From: an uncultured Prevotella sp.
GTDB taxonomy: Bacteria > Bacteroidota > Bacteroidia > Bacteroidales > Bacteroidaceae
Assembly (NCBI GenBank): GCA_900543585.1
Contig: UQRP01000041.1
Span: 1 to 19,299 of the forward strand
Length of the DNA stretch: 19,299 bases
Direction: 5' to 3'
The notes under the pieces were generated by a model, which saw nothing but the letters and a program-made list of their open reading frames with translations, was not told where the DNA came from and ran no database searches. Shown in pieces: positions 6,683 to 14,958 of the stretch. Both the position numbers and the translations under genes were made by a program. Position 1 is the stretch's first letter. Every line of letters begins with the position of its first letter.

Positions 6683-8323
6683 TTACATATCTAACTCAAT
6701 GCTTGCACCGAAGACATCGTTTTTACGCGTGTAGTCGGCCTGATAGTCAAAGCCGGTATTTTCAGAAATATTATTGGTCTTCTTTGTCTGGTAGAAAGTG
6801 TGGAAGTACGCCACATTGACACGTGTCTTCTTGCTGACATGAATCATGAAGCCACCGCCGAGGCTATGGGAGCTCGTCACAAACGACTTGTCGTCCATAT
6901 AGGCGTCGGTGATGCCATAGCTGGTGCGCTGGTAGCCGGCCGAGACGGTGAGCCACTTCACTGGGTCGCCCTCCACACCGAGACTGTACTCTATGGTACC
7001 GCGGTCGAGTTTGTCCTCCCGATGTTTGTAGGCTGTGGCCTGCTTGTCGAAATAATAGTGGAATCCGGCATTGACACGAATCGGGTCTATCGGCGTATAG
7101 CCCACACCCACCGACAGGATACCGGGCAGGTCGGCAGCAATCTTACGACCGTCGGCATACTCGCCTGTAGCCTCCTCGATGCCAGCGTCAAACTTTGTCT
7201 TCAGAGCTGACATGGTCTGCGTCACCTTGGTATCCGTCAGGGTAGCGGTGGCAATCGTCTGCGCCTGCTCGGCCGTCATGCCGGCAGACTGAAGGTTGGA
7301 GACGAGGGCTGTGGCAAGGTTGCTGCTGAGGTTACCGATAGAGGGGAACTGGTTCACACCCTCGTTCTTCAGACGCATCTTTGTCTTGAACTCATAGCGA
7401 GCTGCGAAATTCCAACGACCCAGCTTATAGTCGATACCCAAGATAGGAGTAACGCCAAAGCCGTGCTGGTCGGTGTTCAGCTCGATGTCGGCGGCATTGG
7501 TCTTTGAAGGGTCCAGGACCTGGTAGAGTGGCATGTTGCCAACAGTGATATTCCGCACATAACCGTAGTAGTTGCAGGAAGCGTAGACGCCACGGGCACC
7601 GGCAAAGATGCCGAGGTTGTCGGTCAGCTTATAAGCCACACCGAGCTGCACACCATAGTAATACTGGCGGCCGCGCATGAAACTCGTCTCGCTGTAAGCA
7701 CCTGTCTTACCAAAATATTTATCACTTGAGAAGCCATTGGCACCGAGTGCGGCAACAGCCGATGCCGGTACACCTGCATTCGTCAATGTGGAAGCCAGCG
7801 AGGCGTCAACAGTTTGTGCCAGGCCCGAGGCAGCCATTGCCGTCTCGGAGACGATCTTCTCGAAAGAGCCCAGACCATCGTCGAAGATACACTTACCGCC
7901 GCCAGCACCGACACCGGCAGCAGCCTGGAAAGAGAACTTCTTCCAGTTGTAGGCCAACTGGAAAGACGGGAAGAAAGGCGCCAGGGCATGACCCTTGAAA
8001 TGACGGGTTGATGTCGGGTTGTTCTTATTGTTGTTGAAGAGCGGATAATAGATGTTGTCGATATATCTCTTCTGTGTGATGAGCTGATAGTTGAAGGCCA
8101 TGTGCCATCCGGGCGACATGAAGACGACACCGGCGGGATTGAAATAGACACCGTCGATAGCTATCACAGCATCACGGGAGAGAGAGCGGTCGAAAGCCAC
8201 ACTCATATTGGTGTTGGTATTGATACCGCCGGCATGGGCAGTAGTACTCGTGGCCAGCGCCATCGCGGCAGCGGCCAGCAGACGTGTAGCTTTGCACTTC
8301 GTGCTTGTAGCTTTTCCTGTCAT
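6683..8323 (-). CDS. FadL/OMPP1/TodX-family outer membrane transport protein
   Basis: This 546-residue protein belongs to the OMPP1/FadL barrels that pass hydrophobic compounds such as fatty acids across the outer membrane. A signal peptide runs to about AHA|GG at 31. The family hallmark NPAG sits at 62-65 (DGVYFNPAGVVFM). Alternating aromatic and glycine-rich strands follow (GVQLGVAYKLTDNLGIFAGARGV; WNFAARYEFKTKMRLKN; ILSVGVGYTPIDPIRVNAG). The chain ends in a barrel-closing strand, VFGASIELDM. An Ala/Thr-rich loop of about 60 residues lies near 320-390. It has its own promoter and terminator and stands alone. Bacteroidetes homologues are often annotated as hemin or long-chain fatty acid receptors; the actual substrate is unknown. 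Confidence 0.87.
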   Translation of the reverse strand: MTGKATSTKCKATRLLAAAAMALATSTTAHAGGINTNTNMSVAFDRSLSRDAVIAIDGVYFNPAGVVFMSPGWHMAFNYQLITQKRYIDNIYYPLFNNNKNNPTSTRHFKGHALAPFFPSFQLAYNWKKFSFQAAAGVGAGGGKCIFDDGLGSFEKIVSETAMAASGLAQTVDASLASTLTNAGVPASAVAALGANGFSSDKYFGKTGAYSETSFMRGRQYYYGVQLGVAYKLTDNLGIFAGARGVYASCNYYGYVRNITVGNMPLYQVLDPSKTNAADIELNTDQHGFGVTPILGIDYKLGRWNFAARYEFKTKMRLKNEGVNQFPSIGNLSSNLATALVSNLQSAGMTAEQAQTIATATLTDTKVTQTMSALKTKFDAGIEEATGEYADGRKIAADLPGILSVGVGYTPIDPIRVNAGFHYYFDKQATAYKHREDKLDRGTIEYSLGVEGDPVKWLTVSAGYQRTSYGITDAYMDDKSFVTSSHSLGGGFMIHVSKKTRVNVAYFHTFYQTKKTNNISENTGFDYQADYTRKNDVFGASIELDM

Positions 8324-8364
8324 TTTCGTTGAGAATATAAAGTATCTTTATTAAATTTTGGCCG

Positions 8365-8398
8365 CAAAGTTACTTAGATTATTCTCTATTTCCACAAT
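8365..8398 (-). promoter_or_regulatory. Promoter of the FadL-type gene
   Basis: The minus strand carries TAACTTTG (8365-8372), an exact -7 match, with ATTG (8395-8398) 22 nt upstream as a -33 candidate. The -7 element lies about 40 nt before the start codon, leaving a leader of normal size. Confidence 0.65.
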
Positions 8399-8756
8399 CT
8401 TGTCACGGAATTGTGATTGATTAACGAAAATACTTATCCTATATCAAGTCAGAGTAATAGAATTTTGGTGATAAATCAGACAAAATATTGGAGAAAACAA
8501 ACATTTTATGCCGCCTATACTACCCTCTGAAGGCTCAACATGCCCGGTGGCAACGACTACCTATTCTGGCTCGGCATCTGGAAGCAACCCACTCAGGATA
8601 TGCAAAAAAAGGCAGTGATAATCCATATTACAGCTTCAGAATACTTACTTAAATAAAAAAATTCTAAGTTCTAAACCTTTGAACGTTAGGTTTATATGAG
8701 TTTTATATATTTACTATTCCGACTTACTTCACCCTATAAGTTCAAAGGATGTTTAA
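8399..8756. other. AT-rich gap with a small GC-rich island
   Basis: Between the FadL-type promoter and the GH3 promoter I find no supported gene. Positions about 8510-8605 are clearly more GC-rich than the flanks. All three forward frames stay open across much of it; one reads MPGGNDYLFWLGIWKQ from an ATG at 8539. This may be a scrap of a lost gene. I recognise no family in any frame. Confidence 0.35.
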
Positions 8757-8801
8757 TAACTTTGTAATGAAAACTAATATAAAGAAATCCGTATTGACGG
8801 A
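8757..8801 (+). promoter_or_regulatory. GH3 gene -7 element and leader hairpin
   Basis: TAACTTTG at 8757-8764 matches the -7 consensus; a -33 partner is not clear. In the resulting leader, TCCGT-ATTG-ACGGA (8788-8801) forms a perfect 5-bp hairpin about 30 nt before the ATG at 8832. The hairpin might affect translation or message stability. Confidence 0.5.
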
Positions 8802-8831
8802 GAAAACAAACCAATCAACATTTATAACTAT

Positions 8832-11201
8832 ATGAAAGGTATAATAGCTACTTGTGCTTTGCTTGCCTGTACAGGCGCTGCAATGGCACAGACTCCGAAA
8901 CTCAATGCCAACAACATCGATGAGGTCATCAAAGCCATGACCCTCCAGGAGAAAATCGAGCTGTGTGTAGGTACCCACCGTGCTTCTGACACCAGTCAGG
9001 GCGGCAAATACGCCGATATCGTCGCTGGTGTTGCCGGTGCCACCATCGGCATCCCCCGTTGAGGGATTCCCTACGCGCTCCTTGCCGATGGTCCTGCCGG
9101 ACTGCGCATCAACCCTACGCGCCCGTATGACAGTAATACTTATTATTGCACCCACTTCCCGATAGGCACCTGCCTGTCCAGTTCATGGAATACCGACCTC
9201 GTGACAAGTGTCGGATCGGCCATCGGCGACGAGGTCCACCGCTATGGTGTCGACGTGCTCCTTGCCCCCGGTGTCTGCATCCATCGTAACCCGCTCTGCG
9301 GTCGCAACTTCGAATACTATTCCGAGGACCCGGTACTCTCCGGAAACATCGCCGCGGCCTATATCAACGGTGTACAGAGCCAGGGTGTAGGAACCTCCAT
9401 CAAGCACTTCGCCTTCAACAACCAGGAGACGCAGCGCCTCGGCAACGATGCCATCGTCAGCCAGCGCGCTGCAAGGGAAATCTATCTGAAAAACTTCGAG
9501 ATAGCTATCAAGAAGGCCCAGCCCTGGACGGTGATGTCGTCTTACAACCTCGTCAACGGCAAGATGACGAGTGAGCGCCGCGACCTTCTGACCACTATCC
9601 TCCGCGATGAGTGGGGCTATAAAGGTATTGTGATGACAGACTGGGGCGGTGGCCGCGACCCTATCCGTCGCCCGCACCCTGGAAACGTAGGACTCTCCGC
9701 CTTCAATGGTATCCCTGACAGAGCGGCCAACATGTATGCTGGCAACGACCTCATCGAGCCAGGTGGCGAGGATGATATTGAAGATATTGAGAAGGCCGTG
9801 AAGAGTGGCAAGCTCGACATCAAATATATCGACGAAAACGTCAAACGCATACTCCAGTATATCGTTAAGACACCTCATTTCAAAGGCTATCAGTATAAGA
9901 ACGACCCCGATCTCAAGGCCCACGCCCTCGTCACACGCAATGCTGCCGCAGAGGGTACTGTGCTCCTTGAGAATAAAGGTGTGCTGCCACTGAGCCCGAA
10001 CATCAAGACTGTGGCCCTCTATGGTGTGGCTGCTTACAAGCCTATCGCAGGCGGTACCGGTTCGGGCGACGTCAACCGCCGTTACACCGTATCGCTCGTG
10101 GAGGGTATGCGCAATGCAGGATATACGGTCGACAACTCCATGATAGACACTTACACCAAGCAACTCAGCGACCATGATGCAGCAGTGGCTAAGATGAACA
10201 TTCCTTGGTGGATGCCGAAGCCGCTGGCTTCAGAGGTTGTACCCTCCGATGAGAACATCCAGAAGGCAGCGCAGAATGATGATGTGGCTATCGTCACGCT
10301 CCAGCGTCTCTCCGGCGAGGGTAGCGACCGCACAGCTAAGGACTTCAATCTGAACGAGACCGAGCTGCAACTGCTCAACAAGGTGACCGAGGCATTCCAC
10401 GCCCAGGGCAAGAAAGTCGTCGTCGTGCTGAACATCGGTGGCGTCATCGAGTCCGCTTCCTGGAAGAATATTCCCGATGCCATCCTGCTGCCTTGGCAGT
10501 GTGGCCAGGAGTTCGGTAACTCTGTAGCTGAGCTGCTCTCCGGCAAGCTCACCCCGTCGGGCAAGCTGCCGATGACATGGCCCATCGCCTATCAGGATGC
10601 CGCTTCTTCAAAGAACTTCCCCTCTGACGGCAAGGGCTCAGATATCATGGGCGATATGTCTAAGTGGAAAGATGTGAAGAACGTGGGCTACACCCTCTAC
10701 GATGAGGATATCTACGTTGGCTACCGCTATTTCGATACTTTCGACAAGACCGTCTCCTACCCCTTCGGCTATGGTCTGAGCTATACGACCTTCAGCTATA
10801 ATGATGTCAAAGCCGCTGACAATGGCAGCAACATCTCCGTCAGCGTCACCGTCACCAACACCGGCAAGCGTCCGGGTAAGGAAGTAGCCGAGGTCTATGT
10901 CACAGCGCCCAAGGGTGCCATCGAGAAGCCAGCACAAGAGCTGAAGGCCTTCGCCAAGACCCGCACCCTGCAGCCCGGCGAGAGCCAGACCCTGACGATG
11001 AACATTGACAAGGGCGACCTGGCTTCTTTCAATACCAAGCAGAGTGCATGGGTGGCCGATGGAGGCACCTATACCTTCAAGGTAGGAGCGTCAAGCCGTG
11101 ACATCAAGGGCACCGCCACCCTCAACATCAAGGGCAGCAAGCAGAAGGTCCACAACGTCCTCAAGCCCACGATGAAGCTCGACCTGCTCACTCAGAAATA
11201 A
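8832..11201 (+). pseudogene. GH3 beta-glucosidase-like gene interrupted by an in-frame TGA
   Basis: The frame reads through 789 codons except for one TGA at codon 77 (9060-9062), in IPR-stop-GIPYALLADGPAGLRI, a conserved GH3 position where I expect Leu or similar. Otherwise it is a complete exported GH3 enzyme removing terminal glucose or xylose from beta-glycans or glycosides. It has a signal peptide (MKGIIATCALLACTGAAMAQ) and a TIM-barrel domain with nucleophile Asp270 (VMTDWGG). The alpha/beta domain has probable acid/base Glu496 (LSGEGSDR). It ends with FGYGLSYTTF and a C-terminal fibronectin-III-like domain (VTVTNTGKRPGKEVAEVYV). The upstream piece encodes only 76 residues. A restart at the GTG at 9201 would lack part of the barrel. 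The gene may be a recent pseudogene or the TGA a sequence error. Codon use downstream looks undecayed. Confidence 0.88.
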
Positions 11202-11230
11202 AAGATGTAAAAGAAATACTGCATATCCTG

Positions 11231-11260
11231 ACAGCGCCATGAATTCATGGCGCTGTTTTT
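11231..11260 (+). terminator. Rho-independent terminator of the GH3 gene
   Basis: ACAGCGCCATGAA pairs perfectly with TTCATGGCGCTGT (a 26-nt full palindrome) and is followed by TTTTT. It lies 29 nt after the GH3 stop, a textbook intrinsic terminator. Confidence 0.92.
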
Positions 11261-11308
11261 GTGTGATCAGTTAGCAACTCCATCCACGGCATTTACCGTG
11301 AATCATCA

Positions 11309-11529
11309 TTCAGAATGAATGGAGACTTCGACGGTAAGACTTTCAAATGCGATGATGCTCCAGACGTGGCCAAATTCCTTGACTATGGCAAGGACCACTA
11401 TGCCACGGTGACCGTATCTCCATGACAAACCTCGTCTTCCCCACAAAGCCTTACAACAACCTCCGCTTCTACAGCGAGGGTGGCAACGCTACCTTCAAAA
11501 ATGTGAAGGTGTACAAGTTGGGAATGTAA
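11309..11529 (+). pseudogene. Remnant of a GH32 fructanase/levanase-like gene
   Basis: Two short overlapping frames encode recognisable GH32 pieces. Positions 11309-11425 give NGDFDGKTFKCDD and FLDYGKDHYATVTVS, matching the mid-barrel region of GH32 enzymes that split fructans or sucrose. Positions 11413-11529, in another frame, give TNLVFPTKPYNNLRFYSEGG and NVKVYKLGM, matching the end of the C-terminal beta-sandwich. The N-terminal part with the catalytic WMNDPNG-type motif is absent, and the residues between the two pieces are deleted. The junction lies near 11413-11425 and shifts the frame. This is a dead relic. It suggests a fructan-use gene once sat beside the GH3 gene. Confidence 0.75.
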
Positions 11530-11532
11530 TGT

Positions 11533-11594
11533 AAAAAAGTCCGGAAGGACAGAATTTAGAAGTCCGGACTTCTAAATTCTGACCTTCCGGACTT
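11533..11594 (-). terminator. 58-nt palindromic terminator of the por/outer-membrane operon
   Basis: Positions 11537-11594 form a palindrome complete except for one A/A mismatch. The outer arms are AAGTCCGGAAGG/CCTTCCGGACTT, and the inner arms CAGAATTTAGAAG/CTTCTAAATTCTG surround a central TCCGGA. Read leftward, it is followed by TTTTTT (11538-11533). It should stop transcription arriving from the leftward genes at its right. Confidence 0.85.
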
Positions 11595-11627
11595 CAAAAT
11601 TCTATCTTCCGGACTTCAAATTAGAAG
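11561..11627. repeat. Three tandem copies of a 22-bp unit with TCCGGACTTC core
   Basis: Units begin at 11561, 11584 and 11606, each containing TCCGGACTTC followed by an A-rich stretch and TTCT or similar. An inverted copy lies at 11537-11549. The last unit runs up to and over the TAA stop (11621-11623) of the outer-membrane gene. The array includes half of the palindromic terminator, so it may have grown by duplication of that terminator. Confidence 0.75.
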
Positions 11628-12256
11628 AAATACGCTACTCCCACCTGCCAGGAGTTGGTGCGGCCGTTCTTCACCACAGCCTGGCTGGTCTTCTCAACAG
11701 TATTCCGAACCGTAGCATCGCCAGTCTTGCCACAGGCGATATTGTAGTTAGCCGTGAGCTGGAGGTGGCTCAGGAGCGTGACGCCAGCACCGACATTGAC
11801 GCTCAGTGTCGACTTCTTCAGCTGAAAGGTGTTCTCATAGCTGCTTGTGCTATTCCACTTAAACTCCTTGTCGCCGACATTGAAGGCAAACTGCGGACCG
11901 GCAAATAAGAAGATGTTGGCGGCATCGCCTAAGCCCACACCATAGCGCACGTTGACAGGGATGTCAATAGCCTGCTGCTTGATGGTCTTGGAACCATTAT
12001 TGTCGTCGCTGACCTTTGTCGACTTCTGATCGTAGAGTGCCGACACATCGAAGCTAAGGCCTACGATAGGCACCGTGAGCTTCAAGGTAGGACCAATGAA
12101 CCATCCGGCACGGTTGTCTGCATCCAAGACATCAGAGCTGACGCTCATCTTTGACACGTTAAGACCGCCCTTGACACCAAGCTTCACCTGGGCAGAGGCG
12201 GGGATAGTGGCCATTGCCATCAAGGCAAGAGCCACTGCGGTATAAATTCTCCTCAT
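11621..12256 (-). CDS. Small outer membrane beta-barrel protein (PorT-like/OMP_b-brl family)
   Basis: This 211-residue exported protein has a signal peptide (MRRIYTAVALALMAMATIPASAQ) followed by VKLGVKGGLNVSKMSV, the usual opening of the PorT-like outer membrane barrel family. Alternating strands such as GWFIGPTLKLTVPIVGLSFDVSA (split by turns) and NIFLFAGPQFAFNVG follow. It ends with WQVGVAYFF, whose terminal Phe is typical of outer membrane insertion. Its start lies 52 nt after porN with no visible promoter or terminator between them. It is therefore probably the last gene of the por operon, ended by the palindrome at 11533-11594. Being a barrel next to T9SS genes invites a link to secretion, but many such barrels are unrelated; this is inference. 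Confidence 0.8.
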   Translation of the reverse strand: MRRIYTAVALALMAMATIPASAQVKLGVKGGLNVSKMSVSSDVLDADNRAGWFIGPTLKLTVPIVGLSFDVSALYDQKSTKVSDDNNGSKTIKQQAIDIPVNVRYGVGLGDAANIFLFAGPQFAFNVGDKEFKWNSTSSYENTFQLKKSTLSVNVGAGVTLLSHLQLTANYNIACGKTGDATVRNTVEKTSQAVVKNGRTNSWQVGVAYFF

Positions 12257-12308
12257 GATATTTTAATTGCGGCTCATCATCTCTCTCTCCGACAAGCCCG
12301 TTATAATC

Positions 12309-13367
12309 CTAATGTCTCTGGCGGCGTACCGTCACACGAGCAGCACCGTCCGAAGCGAACGACGTCGTGGTGCGGGGCCCGCGGCGACGCACCGTCTTGG
12401 TCTTTGTCGCACCCGTGCGGCGGCTGTTCTTACGCATGGCACGAAGCGCCTTTGGGTCGAGTTTAGCGATAGAGTCCAACGAGTCCTTGACAGCCGGGTC
12501 GCCCCAGATATTCTTCTCAAAAGCCTCTATCTCGTCGTCGATACGCTTCTGCTCCTTGGTGAGCTTCGTGGTATCGCCCCCGACAACCTGCGCCAGCGTC
12601 TTACCCAAGAGGTTGTTGGTTTTGTAAATCTTACCCTTGTAGGAGTTTGTCGTGAAATAGTCGTCAACGCTCATCGTAGCCGCGTTGTTGACATTACTCG
12701 TCATGATGAACTGCTTCGACAGGTAAGGCGCCAAGTCGCTGTAGCGCACCCAGAAAAGGGGATATTTGGTGACACCATCGCCGAAGTCATCCTCTCGAAA
12801 CATGACCGGGCACAGAGCCAGAACCTTGGTATGGAAGGTCGCCGTCGTCTGGTCGAAATAGCTGCTCTCCTTGATGAAATAAGCCTTGACCTCGGCCGAG
12901 GGGATGTCGCTGTCGTCGATATGCACCCCGCGGTCGCTGCGCTCGTAGAAGATATGGTAGTCGTCGAGGAATTTCAGCGGCTTTATCCGCAGCGACTCAT
13001 CGAATCGCTCGCTGCCACTGTTGACATCGTAGCTGTAGGCGGCCACACCACCATGGTTGGGTCCTGCCATGACAAGCTTGAAGATGAGCGTGAAAAGACT
13101 CATCTGCGAGCCCAACGGCTCCGTAGGATAGTAGAGGGCGGCATTGGCATCGTCGGTGAGGTCTATCTCTCGGTAGACATCGCGGCGCCACACCACATCC
13201 TCATTCATCGTCTGCTCGGTAGGAAACGAAATCTGCGCCCGCAACGTCATGTTGTTGCGGTTCGACTTCTGCTGCTCCTGCTGTTGCTGCCGTCTGGCCT
13301 GCGGCTGAGCGTTGACACTTAACGTAGCGAACAAAACTATCGCCAATATGAATAATGTCCATCTCAT
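12309..13367 (-). CDS. porN: T9SS periplasmic ring protein PorN/GldN
   Basis: This 352-residue exported protein fits PorN/GldN by position (directly after PorM), size and sequence features. A signal peptide MRWTLFILAIVLFATLSVNA precedes a Gln/Arg-rich linker (QARRQQQQEQQKSNR). The body includes VVWRRDVYREIDL, ALYYPTEP and YFDQTTATFHTKVLALCPVMF, characteristic of GldN. PorN forms a periplasmic ring with the lipoprotein PorK under the outer membrane and receives motion from PorM. The C-terminal tail (about 303-352) is very basic and low in complexity (RRTGATKTKTVRRRGPR and VTVRRQRH). I infer it is a disordered extension. It begins 34 nt after porM. Confidence 0.9.
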   Translation of the reverse strand: MRWTLFILAIVLFATLSVNAQPQARRQQQQEQQKSNRNNMTLRAQISFPTEQTMNEDVVWRRDVYREIDLTDDANAALYYPTEPLGSQMSLFTLIFKLVMAGPNHGGVAAYSYDVNSGSERFDESLRIKPLKFLDDYHIFYERSDRGVHIDDSDIPSAEVKAYFIKESSYFDQTTATFHTKVLALCPVMFREDDFGDGVTKYPLFWVRYSDLAPYLSKQFIMTSNVNNAATMSVDDYFTTNSYKGKIYKTNNLLGKTLAQVVGGDTTKLTKEQKRIDDEIEAFEKNIWGDPAVKDSLDSIAKLDPKALRAMRKNSRRTGATKTKTVRRRGPRTTTSFASDGAARVTVRRQRH

Positions 13368-13401
13368 AAGAACTCTGATGCTTTGTAATTGATTAATCTG
13401 C

Positions 13402-14958
13402 TTATCTCACCTTCACCTCCATGGCACCCGGCAGTGTGCGGCTGATGCCGTCGGGTCCCACGGCATGAATCTCCGTGATATAGAACCTTCGGCCGCGCGA
13501 GAGATGTCGGAACTGCTCACGCATGCGGTCGGTGAACGAGGCGCCCTGAGAGGCCATCTGCACGGCATTGCCCATGTTGTCATAGAAGACAGCTGAGAAG
13601 CCGGTGACCCGGAACTGAATGTCTAAGATGCCGTCGTCGATGGCAGCGCTGAGGTGGTCGGCGCCCATGAGTCCGGCCTTGCTGAGGTTGCCACCTTTAT
13701 AGCGGTCGGAGCCCAAGGCGATATACGCTGTCGGGTCGGGGAGTTTCCTAACCTTGAAGACGAAGGGTGGGAACGACCGCATCATCTTGCCGTCGCGGGC
13801 TGAGACGCGGAAGGTCACATCCTGGCCCACGGCGGAGGGCACAGCGACATAATGTCCGGCTCCCTTGGCGATGAGCCTTCCGCCCGTCATCGAGAGCGTG
13901 ACGCCATTCTGTGGCACGCCAGGGACACTGACGCTGATGGGGTTGTTATATCCTGCATAGAGGACGTTCATAAGCTCGGCGGCAACAGTAGCGCCACCGG
14001 GCACGGGGATGACATTGTATTTCTGCAGGAAGTTGCGGCGCAGGACGTCGCCACGGGCATTGCGCATGAGGATGTAGCCGCCAAACTGGTGCTCGCCCAC
14101 CCCACCGGCTGTAAAACTGTACTGCCCATTGCGGGTAGCGACGCGGGAGCCGTTGACATAGATCTCCGGCTGCTGCGTGGTGTCGACAGCGGCCATGACG
14201 ATGTTGGCCATGAAACGCTCATCGGGGTAGAGGGTTGTCTTCTCAGGCACGACAAAAGCCTGCAACTTGTTCACGCGGATGTCCTTCAGGTCGATGTTGG
14301 AGACCAAGGTATGGAGAACCTCGCCCTCGGCATAGCGCACGTCGTTCTGGAGTTTGGAGAGCAGGGTGACGGCGGCAGCGACCGGCATGTCCTCAAACAT
14401 GTATTCCTGCCAGTTCTTACCGAGGTTGTTCTTGCCGCGTGGCACCTTTGTGGAGAGGTTGCTCTCGATGATGGCGCGCTGGCGCGGATCGGTGACATAA
14501 GCCAAGATACGGTTGCGGTAGCTGTTGATGGCATTATAGAGCTTCTTACCTTTTCCCGTGAAGGGAGCGAGCATGACGGTGCCGGCAGCGTCGATATTGT
14601 CGGTGTTGTCGATATTGTGGATGTCGCCGTCAGGGCCGTCAGCCTCCTTGACGATGGCCACCTTCAGCGCCTCGGCAAAGTTGTAGAGGGAGTCGCTCAT
14701 GTCCTTCACCTCCGTGGCTCTCTCAAACCATTGGCGCACCTTCTCGGGGTTCGACGCCATCTGGTCTTTGAAACTGCCATAGATTTCCTCGTTGGCCTTC
14801 GACGCGTTGCCGGTGGTGCGGTCCAGGCTCTCCTGCACGACAGCAAATCCATGGAGCACTTCCGTAGACACGTTAAGGGCCAGCATCGCCAGAAGAACGA
14901 TATACATGAGGTTGATCATCTTCTGACGCGGCGAGACCGGTCGTTTCTTGATAGCCAT
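13402..14958 (-). CDS. porM: T9SS motor protein PorM/GldM
   Basis: This 518-residue inner-membrane protein is the arm of the T9SS proton-driven motor. The N-terminus MAIKKRPVSPRQKMINLMYI leads into a single membrane helix (about 16-34, MINLMYIVLLAMLALNVS) typical of GldM. The long periplasmic part then spans the periplasm towards PorK/PorN, with a helical first domain and later Ig-like beta domains (TLYPDERFMANIVMAA; PGVPQNGVTLSMTGG; FPPFVFKVRKLPDPTAYI). The ATG follows the porL stop with no gap (TAAATG), so translation is coupled, matching the PorL5-PorM2-type complex known in the family. Length is normal. Confidence 0.95.
   Translation of the reverse strand: MAIKKRPVSPRQKMINLMYIVLLAMLALNVSTEVLHGFAVVQESLDRTTGNASKANEEIYGSFKDQMASNPEKVRQWFERATEVKDMSDSLYNFAEALKVAIVKEADGPDGDIHNIDNTDNIDAAGTVMLAPFTGKGKKLYNAINSYRNRILAYVTDPRQRAIIESNLSTKVPRGKNNLGKNWQEYMFEDMPVAAAVTLLSKLQNDVRYAEGEVLHTLVSNIDLKDIRVNKLQAFVVPEKTTLYPDERFMANIVMAAVDTTQQPEIYVNGSRVATRNGQYSFTAGGVGEHQFGGYILMRNARGDVLRRNFLQKYNVIPVPGGATVAAELMNVLYAGYNNPISVSVPGVPQNGVTLSMTGGRLIAKGAGHYVAVPSAVGQDVTFRVSARDGKMMRSFPPFVFKVRKLPDPTAYIALGSDRYKGGNLSKAGLMGADHLSAAIDDGILDIQFRVTGFSAVFYDNMGNAVQMASQGASFTDRMREQFRHLSRGRRFYITEIHAVGPDGISRTLPGAMEVKVR

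Noticed and set aside
9060..9062. TGA as selenocysteine in the GH3 gene
   Set aside because: GH3 enzymes do not use selenocysteine, the position is not catalytic, and no convincing SECIS-type hairpin follows directly.
12267..13322. 351-residue plus-strand frame opposite porN
   Set aside because: It runs antisense to PorN with a Leu/Val/Arg-rich shadow composition and a poly-Leu stretch made from the CTG/CAG-type linker codons. No family features are visible.
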